Positions 43,366-55,429 of a DNA stretch of 64,000 bases are shown here, in pieces. Source of the DNA: Vesta saturnalis (taxonomy: Eukaryota > Arthropoda > Insecta > Coleoptera > Lampyridae). The notes below the pieces were generated by a model that saw only the letters and a program-made list of their open reading frames with translations, was not told the origin of the DNA and searched no databases. Both the position numbers and the translations under genes were made by a program. Every line of letters begins with the position of its first letter. Position 1 is the first letter of the stretch. The stretch spans positions 595,001 to 659,000 of the forward strand of contig JARFJB010000534.1 in NCBI GenBank assembly GCA_036346205.1, in the 5' to 3' direction.

Positions 43366-44935
43366 ATAAGAAAGGAAATCAAACATCTACCCACTAAAAA
43401 AACGCCCGGATATGACCTAATAACGTCTGAGATACTAAAAGAATTACCCCGAAAGGGAATAACCATGCTCACTGTACTCTTCAACTCAGTACTACGATTA
43501 GTCTATTGGCCTAAGCAATTAAAATTCTCCCAAATCGTCCTTATCCTCAAGCAAGGCAAACCCCCCAATGAAGTAACCTCATATAGACCCATCAGCCTAT
43601 TACCTACATTATCCAAACTCCTAGAAAAGCTGTGTATAAACGAATAAAGGAAAACGACCTATTCGCACCTGGTTGCCGTCCCATCAATTTGGATTCAGGG
43701 AACAACACTCCACCACACAACAGTGCCACAGGATAGCAGATATCATAAGAACGGCCATGGAAGAAAACAAGTACTGCTCAGCAGTATTTCGACGTCAGTC
43801 AGGCCTTCGATAAGGTCTAGCATAGCGGTCTCCTGTACAAGATCAAAGCAAACCTACCATGCCACTACTATCAACTTTTTCAAACGTACTTAACAGATCG
43901 TCACTTCCAGATTAAATACAACGATTAGCTATCGCAAACTCCATAACATCTGGGGTACCGCAAGGAGTATCCTCGGACCCATGCTGTATTTATCTTTACA
44001 TTCGATCTACCGAACTCAGAACAGATCCAAACTGGAACCTTCGCCGACGACACAGCAATACTAGCTACTGACCCCAACCCAGTAAGTGCAAGTCATCATC
44101 TGCAATTCACCTACACCAGATCGCAGAATGGCTCAAAAATGGAGAATTAGAGTTAATGAACAAAAATCTAGCCACATCACATTTACACTAAAACACTCCA
44201 TATGCCCAGAGGTCACACTCAACAACAAGACCATACCCAGACAAATAATGTAAGATACCTGGGTATGCATTTAGACTCAAACAAACATGGAAGGTCCACA
44301 TTCAAAAGACGCGCAAAGCGTTAGATCTCAAGATTCAGAAAATGCATTGGCTTATAGGAAAAAATCGCCACTCACCCTGGAAAATAAAGTCATCATCTAT
44401 AAAGCAATTATCCACCCAATTTGGACCTATGGTATAGAGCTATGGGGAAGCTCATGTAAATCCAACGTGAACATCATCCAAAGATTCCAATCAAAGGTAC
44501 TTAGAACAATCACAGATGCTCCTTGTCGTAACTAACCTAACCATACACAATGATCTCAACATACCATTTGTACACGAAATCATCACAGAACGTTCACTTA
44601 AGCATAGAGGAAGATTAGCAACCCCAACGAACTACTGGAACGTTAACAAGAAACCCGCAACACAGACGACTAAAGCGCAAATGGTCGCAAGATTTAGTGA
44701 CATAAAGAAAGAGACTAGTAAAAGCGTTAATGTTACAGCGATATGTTTAACTAGAGCATAAGTGTTTACAGACAACAGTGCAACATCTAGTGTCAACTGC
44801 TTCTACACCATGGAAGTCCCTGGGTAGCATCACTGAGGCTCCGTATCACGACATTTCAAGACAATAGTTTAGCTCATAGAATTCTATGTGTTCTGATTGC
44901 TAATTAAATTAATAATAAAAAAAAAAAAAAAATTC
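43360..44935 (+). mobile_element. 5'-truncated jockey-type LINE with poly(A) tail
   Basis: Begins inside RT and ends with a run of 15 or so A at about 44917-44932. It truncates the Polinton gene, so it is younger than it. Confidence 0.8.
43368..44760 (+). pseudogene. jockey-type reverse transcriptase, broken
   Basis: Starts at EIRKEIKHLPTKKTPGYDLI, then PKQLKFSQIVLILKQGKPPN and YRPISLLPTLSKLLEKL. Motif A (FDVSQAFDKV) is at about 43790, GVPQG at about 43960, and the catalytic FADDTAIL at about 44040. The 3' part has IIYKAIIHPIWTYGIELWGS and SKVLRTITDAPC. Several frameshifts and stops separate the parts. Nickase domain absent. Confidence 0.8.
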
Positions 44936-45100
44936 GATTCATTCATGATTTTCCCGGATTTTGAAATTTTTTAAATTTATATTTTTAAATAGGGTATCCG
45001 CCATGTTTTATATTTTTATATAAGAAAAATTTTACCTTTAAATAAATATCGTAAACGGTTATTGAAGTGTGTTGTGACCTTAGCGCGGAGAGAAGCTCCA
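44936..45100. other. short noncoding interval
   Basis: AT-rich sequence after the LINE poly(A). No feature seen. Confidence 0.4.
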
Positions 45101-45102
45101 GG

Positions 45103-45420
45103 CTAGTTCCTTATAAAAAGATAAAGTGATCCATTACTGCGGTGTTTTCTTTGGAGATTTACTTCAAGTTTAATATTCTTTATTATTTCACTCGTGAACC
45201 ACACCGGATATTTCCGTCGTTTATATAAACACAATGGAAGGTGTTTATCGATTACAGAATAAAGTACGCCATAAAATTTATTACATGCACCATTAGCATC
45301 TTGCATTACTTAAAGAAATGACCAGTCAGTCGTTAGAAGATCATTATACAAAGTAGGATAGTCGACTTTAATGATGTTATAGCGTATATACGATTGCTTA
45401 ACAGGATAGTAAGGTACAGG
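45103..45420 (-). pseudogene. CR1-type LINE fragment (endonuclease-RT linker)
   Basis: The minus strand reads SYIRYNIIKVDYPTLYNDLL, then FYGVLYSVIDKHLPLCLYKR and KYPVWFTSEIIKNIKLE, a block typical of the region just before RT in CR1/jockey-type LINEs. About 100 codons with one frame change. It could be from the same family as 8229-9110. Confidence 0.6.
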
Positions 45421-46138
45421 TTTTTTAGTAACTTCAACAAGTATTTGTAGTGAGGGATGATGGAGGACATAAAACTTCTGTTTGGGCCTGCGCCCTCCTG
45501 TCGTGGTCCTAAGTCAAGTTCCTATGTCTGTCTTATAAGTTAGCAATAGGCCCTTATAAGAATACAAGTTCAAATTTTTCGCAATAAGTAATCAGAATGT
45601 AAACATTTAAATACAAATTCAAATTCAAATTTCTCCCAAAGGGACCAGGGGCTAAGACCCAAAATCAAATTGCGAAGCCCTATGTCTATCTTATAAGTTA
45701 GCATTAGGCCTCCTTATTATAATACAAATTCAAATTTTCCCTCATAGATGGCGCCACAAACAAATTCAAATTTTTGGTCGATGTGCGAGGACCTGAAAGT
45801 AAGTTGCTGAGCCCTGCATCTATCTTATAAGTTAGCATATTTCCAGCCATAACCTGCAGAGACATAAATACAAATTCAAATTTCCCGCTAAGGGATCAGG
45901 GGGCTGAGAGTCTTATAAGTTAACATTAGGCCCCTTATTATAATGCAAATTTAAATTTTCTTCCAAGGGTACCACGACAATATACGAAGCCCCACGAACA
46001 AGTTCCGATCACGACAAGGGGCGAAGACCCGAGAACAGGTCGTGATTAGAGTAGGGTCGCCGAAACAGTCCTCGCCGATAGCCTTACGCCGCAAAATTTT
46101 ACCTATATGATAACGAATTCATACCGAAAGAAATTGTC

Positions 46139-46351
46139 GTGATTACAGATTCGTTACTTCTGATGCTGATAAAGCCACCTCGAGATTATTTTATAACAAA
46201 GCCCTTGTCAAGAGAGATAAGGTATTTAGAGGATAAATATCACGGATTGAAATGGCGGTCAGGGTATGTGCCTTACAATGATTTCCAAGAGGGGTTGATA
46301 AGAACTCTGCTGCCGTTTAACAAAATTCATGTAAAGGGTAGTGAAAAATAG
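46139..46351 (+). CDS. unassigned open frame inside family A
   Basis: 70 codons: KPPRDYFITKPLSREIRYLE and GLKWRSGYVPYNDFQEGL; weak continuation in another frame to about 46440 (NLDETSCPSNNN). The composition is protein-like and reminds me of uncharacterised proteins linked with arthropod transposons, but I cannot assign it. It begins just after the family A inverted module. Confidence 0.35.
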   Translation: MITDSLLLMLIKPPRDYFITKPLSREIRYLEDKYHGLKWRSGYVPYNDFQEGLIRTLLPFNKIHVKGSEK

Positions 46352-46439
46352 TAGTTTTTAAGATTCCTTAACAGACCAATACCAAACTTGGACGAGACTA
46401 GCTGTCCGTCCAATAATAACTGCATTCTATAAAAACAGT

Positions 46440-47340
46440 TTTATCATATATGTGAACTCTTTTAAATGTATGTTGTAAATAACAAAACATCGTTCTATAT
46501 AAATTCATACACGGTGGCTCTAAGTAGTCTTCGAAAGGGAAAGGTAAATGTGAGTTGCAGTAAGGTGATAGAGATAATTAGGTTTGTATATTTACATTCT
46601 AAAATTACTTAATGATAGGAGAAACCAATAGCCAGTTTTATATCAACTTTTCATAAGTAAAAACCCAAAACAGATTTAGTAAACTGTATAAAATATTTCA
46701 ATATTTAGTTTAGTTCTCCAACACACTTAGTTATTAGAAAAGTCGAAAGAAAAACACATCTAAAGGTATGCGTATTATTTATTTTTAATATATATTTCAC
46801 TTGATATTGTTCATAAAATGCCAATGAAGATTTTAATGTGTTATTATAGGAGGAGGCTGTCATAAACCAACCAACTCTGCATCAGCCCTTATTTTACTCG
46901 ATCTCTACTCATTTGTTTAGTTAATTAGATAAAGGTGTGAGCGTTACGCTATTTTTTAATAAATAAATTAATAGCATTATGCGGTACGTATTTGTTGGTT
47001 TCAAACTTCGTAGTTATTGATTCGCATGTAATAATAAACAGTTAAAACCTTTTATTGTAAGTTTTTTGTTATGAACGAATAAATTCAAAGGTAAATATGT
47101 AATTAAAAATAGTTAAAACTTTTGTCTTTTATTTCCGTTATAGCAATTTGGTATTTTGAATAGTGGTTGATTTTGAGCAAGCAAGCTGTAATTAATTAAA
47201 CCAAATCAGTATTTTTGAACTGTAAGTTGGTATTCGTAAACTGTAAGGTATGATCTGAGTTTTATTGAGATTGATTTAGTTGATTGATTGATTTGTTTGT
47301 TTGAGAAAGAGGCGAGAGAGATGTGCATGATCAACTTATA
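46440..47340. other. no gene seen
   Basis: AT-rich sequence between family A parts; probably an insertion or diverged interior. Confidence 0.4.
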
Positions 47341-47712
47341 TTGCAAAAAATGTTCATTAGTCTGTACACCACTAGATGGCGCCACAAACAAAGCCTAATT
47401 AGTCCTACCGCTAAGTGACAATACTTTTATTACAGAAAAAAATATCTATTAGTCCATACACCACTAGATGGCCCTACAAGCAAATTCAAGTTCGGCAACA
47501 AGGGGGCCACGACAAGAGGGCGTAGACCTAACAAGTTCTTATAACTATCTTACAAGTTGGCATTAGAGCCCCCCCTTATTTCAAATTTCCCGCCAAGGAG
47601 GCCGCGACAAGAGGGCGCAGACCTAACACATGTTCTTATAGCTGTCTTATGAGGTAGCATTAGGGACCCTTATTAGATCATTGTATGCGCACGCATTTGC
47701 CCATCTTCCAGA

Positions 47713-48017
47713 GGCTGAACTGCAAAAAAGGCTCTTAATACAACCAAAAGGGCTCTAATTAGGGCAAAAATTCCATCAAGGGTTAAAAATGGTCTCCGAA
47801 AACAAGCCGTAGGGGTGAACTGCCAAAAAAGGTTCTTAACACAACCTAAAAGGCTCTAATTAGGGTGAAAATTTAATCAAGGGTTGAAAATGCCCTCCGA
47901 AAGGAAGCCATAAAAAAAGGAGTGAATTGACAAAAAGGTTTTTAACACAACCAAAAGGGCTTTAATTAGGGTGAAAATTCCATCAAGGGTTGAAAATGGC
48001 CTCCGAAAGGAAACCAT
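47713..48017. repeat. three tandem units of about 100 bp
   Basis: Each unit has GTGAACTGCC, AACACAACC, AGGGCTCTAATTAGGG and TCCATCAAGGGTTGAAAATG blocks, ending with CCTCCGAAAGGAAGCCA. Units start near 47713, 47811 and 47915. Confidence 0.85.
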
Positions 48018-48119
48018 GGGGATGAAAAAATACGATCCCCACGTGGGATATAAATAAGTGAAAGTTAAAGTGTTCCAGGGGGCGGGGCTTGTGACGTAAA
48101 AGTTAAAGTTAAAGTGTAT

Positions 48120-49020
48120 ACTACTAATATGGTTTACCTTCACGTGCCAAATTTACCGGGATTTTTCTGAATGAAGGTTGATGAGGATTCACGGGACACT
48201 TACTAAGTGTGTAAGTGGCGGATCTCAGCGCAGGAGAATATAAATATTTTTTAAATAGATTCTGGTCTGGTCGATAAATTTGAAGCAGCAGAATTATTCT
48301 TGGTGTAAGTATTTCACATTTACTACTGGATAGATGGGGCTGGATAATACTGGGCTTTAATTAATTTAAATAATAAAAACTTAATTATCAATCAGAAAAA
48401 TTCCGGGAGTAACTACGTGTTTTATTGCTTCTGGAGTAACTATTAAGATAAACTGCGTTTTTCAGCTGAACTTCGTAAATTAGTTAAAACAGGACGGGCG
48501 AACGTTTTTGGCCAGAATTATTTTTCAACTTGTAACCGCCTCTGTGGGCCTTGTATCGCAAATACGCGACGGTAAATTAGACAGCATTTTCAGTTATAAT
48601 TAAAAATATCAATTCGAAAGAATATTCTCATTAGCATTCAAAACACTTACTCTACGTACACGCAATAAAACACAAGGAAAATAACACTTGCTCAAAGCTG
48701 ATTAACTAATCAAAGCAGCGCATGCGTAAATAAAACTGTGGTTAATAAGTGGCGCAAGGACATGAGATGTCTTCATCCGTCGAACCGTTGCGACTCTAGA
48801 CCCTCAGAGAGGATCTGAAAAGCTTCAGGTCGCAAATAAAAGTCTGCTGGTCCTATAGAACGTCTATCACGTATACGCGACATTCGGCGCTGTACATAAA
48901 TTAGCATCCGTCGTTTGCATGCGACATTAGTGCGGAAAGGGTTAATTTAAACGAATATAAATATTATGCACTTAGAAAACTTAGAAAACAGGATTAATCG
49001 TAATTAGGACCTGGGTGATT
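48120..49020. other. GC-richer stretch, no certain gene
   Basis: 48480-48960 is less AT-rich than its surroundings; two frames look semi-coding with stops, but neither is convincing. No family recognised. Confidence 0.3.
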
Positions 49021-49030
49021 TCAAACACAA

Positions 49031-49100
49031 GTGTGTATGTGTGTGTGTGTGCGCGCGCGCGTTCGTCCGTATGCGTATGCGTGAGTGCGTGTGTGTGTGC
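49031..49100. repeat. TG/CG microsatellite
   Basis: TGTGTGTG then GCGCGCGCGCG then CGTATGCGTATGCGTG. Confidence 0.9.
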
Positions 49101-49106
49101 TGTAAT

Positions 49107-49540
49107 TTAGAATCTCTAATTGATAAGACGAATGGCCTGTGGACCTAGTGGGACGCTCTGGAACGGTCAGTAGATGAGGCTACTACGTTTATTTGTCCGA
49201 CTGTCGAAGAAAGCTACATCGTGGCTAACGGCCTGGTTGTTGCGCTTACGTCTAATGCTTGTGTAAGTAGTGCAGGTTATGTTTTTAACTTACGAGCTGT
49301 ACGTGAGGGCTGGATAGAATCTGGTCAGGTTGAGTAGGGACGCCAGACGTGGCGTAATACTCCTAGACTTTCATTAGACAAGCGTGACGCACCGTTTTAT
49401 TCAACCTGGTTATTGACGGGCATAGCTACTGATGTGACGTAAACGTCGCTTGATGGTCTATCATGGGTAGGGAATAACAAGGAAATTCTGGCGTAAACAG
49501 GCTTTCAATGGCTTTTGCACACTCAAGCAACACTGTGTTT
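49107..49540 (+). pseudogene. coding-like fossil, unassigned (possibly of viral or retroelement origin)
   Basis: One frame is open for about 145 codons apart from TAG at 49146 and 49335 and TAA at 49440 and 49494; the other two frames have about 11-13 stops each. The longest open piece, 49149-49334, has no ATG. It reads WDALERSVDEATTFICPTVE and later VSSAGYVFNLRAVREGWIES; the next piece has KRDAPFYSTWLLTGIATDV. The composition is protein-like and GC-richer than the host flanks. I recognise no family. Confidence 0.35.
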
Positions 49541-49559
49541 ATTTTTGTTTATAAATTTA

Positions 49560-50075
49560 TTGTGATTTGTATTATTCATTTTTATTGTTTTCTCCACAGT
49601 TTTTCTCTCGTTGCGTAATTATACTTATTTGTACATAATGTCAATAATTAAATCGGGACATGTTACATTCTCACGGTTTGCAAGAATGGCAGAGATGGAA
49701 GAATGTAGTGGAGGAGGATTATACAAATTCTTTTTAATTTAATATAGGACACATTTCATAATTAATGTAAATAATGTATTTATTTTCCTGTTGTTTAATA
49801 AATAACTTATGTAAAATTGTTATTTTCATATTGGCCTTATTTATTTTAATTGAGTAAATAATTCATTGTTGAACTGCGTTTAACTTATTAATAGAACTAA
49901 TTTTATGATTTGACGTAAATTCAAACTAACGGCTTCTAGGAAAAATTGCATACATTGACTTTTTATGTGGTGTTTATTTAAGCGAAAGTAAAACGATAGA
50001 TGTACTTGGTTTCTAGGTTTTAAAGTTCTACTGACGTGCTTATTAACCTTTAGTATAATTTTAAAAAACGTTTGT
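49560..50075 (+). pseudogene. third GPO copy: 3' end fragment
   Basis: Matches the end of intron 11, exon 12 and the 3' flank of the two GPO genes. Exon 12 is recognisable as SIIKSGHVTFSRFARMAEME but lacks about 46 nt in its middle and the TAA has become TAC, so no stop. The splice acceptor TACAG is TACAT. The 3' UTR (TTTAATAAATAAC at about 49794) and flank to about 50075 are alignable, and matching resumes at about 50395 after about 320 bp of unrelated DNA. Confidence 0.85.
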
Positions 50076-50079
50076 CCAA

Positions 50080-51042
50080 TATATTTTTACTGCAAGTTGT
50101 AACTAAAACCTTGTATGCACCTCTCAAGTTGTGCATTTGTAAACAATTGGCGAAAGTTGTTATCGGATTCCTAATTACAAGAGTTATATCGAAAGTTCCA
50201 CTACAGACGCACCATGTATAATTGTTCTTTGTAAATTGTAACTAAATTCCGTATGAACATAAATCCCTTTGTCATACAGTAATTATAAAAGGTTAATTAT
50301 TATCTGAATGTATCATTGCGATTCACCGAAACATAGTTCTTGCAAGAATTCGCTTACCTTTTCGAATGTCACACTTATTACTTTCTTAAAAACAGTTGAA
50401 TAATCAATTATAGCTTGTACTAAAGTATTCATATTTATTATCAATTCAAACTTTAAATATTCTCTTTCTCTCCATTTAACTTCCATTTTGGGCACTCACA
50501 TTGCTTGTTACACTGAAAAAAGAAATCGTTTTTTTATCATTTGTTATTTTTACTCTTACATTTTTCCTAAACTGTTTGTCAAGAAGTATATTCTTTATCA
50601 TTTCGCTTGTTAATTTCACGTTATTCGCCTCCATTGAAATTACTAAAGCATCATACCGTCAGCTCTTTACGGATAACTTTGTCACAAAAACTGAAAACGA
50701 TTTATTGTTCTCTATATTGCACTTAGGATAGAGCTACTGACTTAATTCGTGCATCACCTCAATAGGTAACAGCACTGGCTTGACTATAAGCTACTTTTGG
50801 TTTAGTTCCACTTCTCACCACCAACGCAGTGCTGCTTCCTCTTTGTTACTTCATAGTTAACTGTTTTGGAGCCCTTCCAACTTTTAATACTGCAGACTTA
50901 TTCCAAAGCTTTTGATACCTGGTAAGTGATGTTACCTTTACTTTATTCATTTGTTTAACAAGTTATTATCATAACTACTCTTTTTTATTTGTATTTTTGG
51001 AGCTGAGATAGTTTTTCCAGTTTAGTACAACTTTGTCCCAGA
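50080..51042. other. no certain gene
   Basis: 50395-50450 resumes homology to GPO flanks (GAATAATCAATTATAGCTTG). The small open frames at 50313-50495 (minus) and 50501-50731 (plus) are probably random. Confidence 0.4.
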
Positions 51043-53332
51043 CTTGGGGTAACTTTGCCCCAACATGGTGGCTGGGCCAAAGTTACCCCAAGCTACAATA
51101 TTTCTTTTCTATACTGCAATTTCTTTTCCAGTAATTATTTACTGAGATAAAATGTCTAATTACATCTCAGAATGCTGTTAATAAACCTAAAATATTTACA
51201 ATTTGTTTGTTATGTTTCAGAAAAATGCCCAGAAATAGAATAAAACCTCTCGGGACAAGAAACTATGCAAATTACAGTCCACAAATATTAGAGGAGTGCC
51301 TCGAGGCCATTAGGTCAGGTATGGCATCCCTAGATCAACCATTAAGAACAAACTGAAAGGCAGACACACTAGTAAAGTTGGACGTGCCAAAACCTTCAAT
51401 GAAGATGAGGAGTTAGCTTTCAAGCAGCATTTGATAAAAATGTCTGATTATGGGTTTCCAGTTGTTGAGACTGATTTTAGATACGCAGTGAAAGCTTATT
51501 TAGATAAGAAAGGTATCAAAATTGATGCATTTTGCCAAAATCTTCCTGGATATGAGTGGACAAAGTTTTTTTTAAAAAAGCATTCGCAATTAACAACTCG
51601 CTTAAGCTCAAACATAAAAAAAGTTAGAGCTTAGGTAAGCGCTAAAGATGTTGAAAGTTACATGGAAAGCTTAGTGATGTGGTGAAAGATGTTCCTGCTA
51701 CTCATATTTGGAACTATGATCAGACAGATCTCACAGATGACCCTGGCATTAAAAAGGCAATTTGCAAAAGAGGGGCAAAATATGTAGAAAATATTTGCAA
51801 TCATAGCAAAAGTGCAATATCCCTCATGTTCTCTGGAAATGCAGCTGGCGTTCTCCTTCTCCCTTATGTTGTGTCAGAGAACATGTGGACCACTTGGACG
51901 GAAAACGGGCCAGAAGGAGCTCGTTATAATCGCTCTAAAAGTGGCTGGTTCGATGCTTTAGGTTTTGAAGATTGGTTTGAGTCATCATTTTTACCCAATG
52001 TTAGGGATCTAAATGGGCCTAAAGTTATCATTGGGGACAACTTATCTTCCCACATCAGTTTGAATGTACTTAGGTTATGTGAAGAGCATAATGTGAGGTT
52101 TGTTTGCTTGCCACCAAACTCGACACACCTTACACAACCTCTCGATGTGACATTCTTTTCACCTACGAAAAGGGCATGGCGAGGAATCCTGTGTAAGTGG
52201 AAAGAGTCTGTTTCAGGCTCTAAATTTACAACTATCTCTAAAGACACCTCTCCAACTTTGTTGAAAGAGCTAATGGCAAGTTTAGCGGAAAAACAAAACG
52301 AAAACTTGATGGCTGAGTTTGAAAAATGTGGGATACAACCCTACAGCACGCAAAAACTGTTGGACAGGTGATTCTTTTCTTCAACAGCTAGACAAGAAAA
52401 GAGCAGAGTATCTGACTACAGCTGACCCCAAAAAAAGGAAGAAGAAACTACAAGTGCCTGCTGGAAAGAGTGTTACTGTAAAAGATGTTGAAGCAGCACT
52501 TACAGACTGTCTGGCCACTTCATCCAAACAGGCATCTTTATCTTCAAAACAATCCAAATCTGTGAAGAAAAAGGCTAAACAATGTTATAACTCTTCTTCA
52601 GATGAGGATGACGTTGAAATGATTTTGGAGTCAGATGGAGTGAGCGAAACCTTTTCAGATCTTGAAAAAGTGGAAAACTCTGGGAAAACATGTTCTGGTA
52701 CTACTCATCAAGATCAAGAAAAACAAGAGATTAAACCTGAAGATTTTGCTGTTGAAAACTTTTTAGTTGTGACCTACAATGGACAAAAATATCCAGGCAA
52801 AATTGTGAGCATCACTGAAAAAGGGCCGACTTTTGAATGCATGGAGAAGGGACTATAAAGTTTTGGCAATGGCCTGCAAAACCAGATTGTTTCACCTATG
52901 ACAGGGATGAAGTATAGAGAAAAATCGATCCTCCTAAAATGGCTTCAAAAAGGAACCAGTTCTCGGTCTCTGAACTGGATGCATTTGTAACATCGTTTAA
53001 TATATAACTCTAATGTTGTAGTTTTTATAATTTTCTATTTTTATTTTTTATATTGAGCTGTAGTTTCTGTATGAAAAATGTTTGAATAGCATTGTTTCAT
53101 GCTTTTGTACTGTTCTAATTACAGTTAACATTAAATGGAGTGTTTTTTTCTAATTGAAAATGTTTGTCTTTTGAATTTTAATTTTGTTACCAATTACAGA
53201 AAATCAGTAAAAATCAGATAAGATTGTAAATAGGTCACCTAACATTATTTTTTGTGTGGGGTAACTTTACCCTAACTATGGTATAATAGCAGTTTTATAC
53301 GGTTTTAAGAGATGGGACAAGGTTACCCCAAG
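51043..53332 (+). mobile_element. pogo/Tigger-like element, complete but decayed
   Basis: CTTGGGGTAACTTTGCCCCA at 51043-51062 is mirrored at 53313-53332 (TGGGACAAGGTTACCCCAAG, two mismatches). GGGGTAACTTT boxes also occur at 51081-51094 (inverted), 53258-53272 and 53519, as subterminal repeats. It contains one transposase gene read on the plus strand. Confidence 0.75.
51225..52975 (+). pseudogene. pogo/Tigger-like transposase with C-terminal accessory domain
   Basis: The ATG at 51225 follows a 3' splice-like TTATGTTTCAG. In order: an N-terminal HTH (NYSPQILEECLEAIRSG), a frame change near 51325, a CENP-B-type HTH (FNEDEELAFKQHLIKMSDYG; FCQNLPGYEWTKFFLKKH), a TAG at 51632 and a frame change near 51675, then the DDE domain in 51679-52371. 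The acidic residues are visible: THIWNYDQTDLTDDPG, VIIGDNLSSHISL and LTQPLDVTFFSP, with 35 residues between the second and third. A frame change near 52370 leads into a Ser/Lys/acidic linker and a small C-terminal module (ENFLVVTYNGQKYPGKIVSI), with a last shift before FWQWPAKPDCFTYDRDEV and a TAA at about 53005. Catalytic residues kept, reading frame lost. Confidence 0.8.
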
Positions 53333-53339
53333 CCAAAGT

Positions 53340-54430
53340 AACTTTGGCCTAAAATTTTGAAAAGAAATTTCTGGGTTATGAAAATAAATTTTGGTTTAAC
53401 AAAAGGCTTACATTGAAGGTAAATAACCTTTAAACAACTTGAAACACTTTAATTGTGTTTTTTTAAAGCATTTAGGTGGTATGAGTCACAGTTTTAACAC
53501 AAAACACTAAAATTTTGGCGAAAGTTACCCCAGTTGATGGTACTATTAAAATAAACCACTCAAAAGAATTTCAGCTAGAAACTCATTGTGATTAACATAT
53601 GGGTCAGGACCTTTGTCTTATCCCTATTTGAAACCCACCAAACATTTTAAAGGCCATACTTAATTTTGCTGGTATCTATGCAAGCAAAGAACTAGAGGGT
53701 GGCTGCGACACTTGTAACGACTAAAAAAAGATAGAATGCCCAACATCGTACTATATAGAAAGCCAGAATGTTTCATAACACAGTTGCTCTGGTTTTAATA
53801 GTAATTAAGGTTTTAATCTTTACTGTACATTCTTTGTTGAATCAGATTGTATTTTCCTCATTAGCCTTCTCCATCAAAAGATACACTATGAACTTATCTC
53901 TCCCGGCTTTTATACTTTACACCATTGTTCAGTAACAATTGTTGTATTTATGGCATACTTTGAACACACATATTTATTAAACTACCCTTATTTTTCGACA
54001 TACTATTAAATTTGGTGGTGGTTAGGTCTTTCAAATACACTCTGAACAAATTAAAAAAACCTCAATATAATTAGTACACCACTTTATTTGGACCTGTTGA
54101 TTAAATTTGTGCAAATAAGCAGATAAGCGTTCTGTACCTTTTGAAGTTAAATTAAAATAACTTAGCACGAGAGAAACACATAACAATTGTCAAGCAGGCT
54201 GTGTTAAAGATTGTCGGAATTTATAAATTGTGTTTAGGGAACAATAAGCTCATTTGATTAAGAGTAAAATGTTATTTAAAGCACCTGTCATTCTTGTTAA
54301 CAAGAAGTAATGAAGATTTGAAAGGATTAATAGCTAATGAATATTTTTGAGTTACATCCGTTAACATTTGAAGATCGCTAGTGAATAATTTTTCAGGTGG
54401 TATTTGCAAAAACTCAAACAATTATACATC
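53340..54430. other. repeat mosaic, no gene seen
   Basis: 53800-53935 matches 55160-55290 and 53960-54120 matches 58220-58385, both in direct orientation. A GGGGTAAC-like box is at 53519. No coding tract was seen. Confidence 0.5.
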
Positions 54431-55070
54431 TGACTATATATTATGTACAATAAGGGATCCCTGTGGTACCTCCTATAGTTTTATAAGAGAAAGAGATGTT
54501 TCGATGGAATACACTACTCGTTGACATCAACTTTTTATATTACTATGAAAAAAGGCAGTAGAAGATTCGGATAAATGAATGTAATGTAAGATGGATAACA
54601 GCATCTTGTGATTGCTAATGTCGAATGCCTTAGAAAAATTTCTTAAAATTAGAGCTGTGTTCTAGCTTGTCAAGTGACATCAGAATATCATCAGTAACTG
54701 CAGATAACGTTGTAGTGCATCCGTAACTGGGTCTAAATCCAGATTGCAGTGTAAGCAGATATTATGTGCTGCTAGATGCTTCCTTACTCGAAGGTCTACA
54801 ATCTTATCAAGGATTTTTGTGAGTGGTGAAATAATACTTATTGGTCTTGTATCACATAGGTCGTTAGAAATGCTATGGCTAATACGAGCTTCTTTCCAAG
54901 TACTAGTGAAAACACCTCCTAATAGACAAGAGTTTATTATGTTCCACAAAGGTGATAAAATGACCGGTCAACACAGGCGAAGCGTGGTAATTGAAATATT
55001 GTCAGCACCAACAGTGGACTTAATAATACATAAAATATTATCAATATTTTCAATAGTACCTAACTAACGT
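54430..55070 (-). pseudogene. LINE reverse transcriptase fragment
   Basis: The minus strand reads NIINSCLLGGVFTSTWKEAR, then CDTRPISIISPLTKILDKIV and RVRKHLAAHNICLHC, then FSKAFDISNHKMLLSILHYI (motif A) and EVPQGSLIV (motif B). The YADD motif is not reached. Several stops and shifts. A CR1/jockey-type element; 5' and 3' truncated. Confidence 0.75.
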
Positions 55071-55429
55071 AAAATTAAGTTTATCTTTAAATATGGTTTA
55101 AAGTCTGATTAGAATATTTATTCCATTCACCATCGGTGTTAACAGTAGTAGGATTTTAATAGTATTCAAGCTTTTAATTTTTATTGTATTGTCTTTGTTG
55201 AATCAGACTTCATCATTAATATTCTCCATTAGAAGGCACACTAGAAAACTTATACCTTTCAACTTTTATATACTTTAACCATTGTTCAGTATTTTTCTTT
55301 ACTAATTTTATTAAAAATTATATCCAATAGGCTTATCCAAATGCCTGTAATTATAGCAGGCTTATATGTCAAATTATAACTTCCCAACGTTTAACAATAT
55401 TCGTATAGCTACGAACATAGTTTTGGAAC

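Larger units (their letters stand above)
45470..48110. mobile_element. family A, second copy (module field and one end)
   Basis: Contains the same modules as 9130-9895: AGTTAGCATTAGGCC-type blocks at about 45535, 45690, 45825, 45915, 47555 and 47655; a GCTAAGTGACAATAC and ACTAGATGG block at 47350-47480; and an end with ACGATCCCCACGTGGGATAT at 48032, matching the right end of the first copy. 45958-46110 is inverted relative to 9090-9245. Confidence 0.6.

Noticed and set aside
48480..48960. Semi-coding frames in a GC-richer stretch upstream of the 49.1-kb fossil
   Set aside because: Two overlapping frames look equally good or bad and have many stops, so no real signal could be separated from base composition.
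50313..50731. Two opposite small frames, one hydrophobic
   Set aside because: No motif, no splice context, AT-rich composition; probably random.
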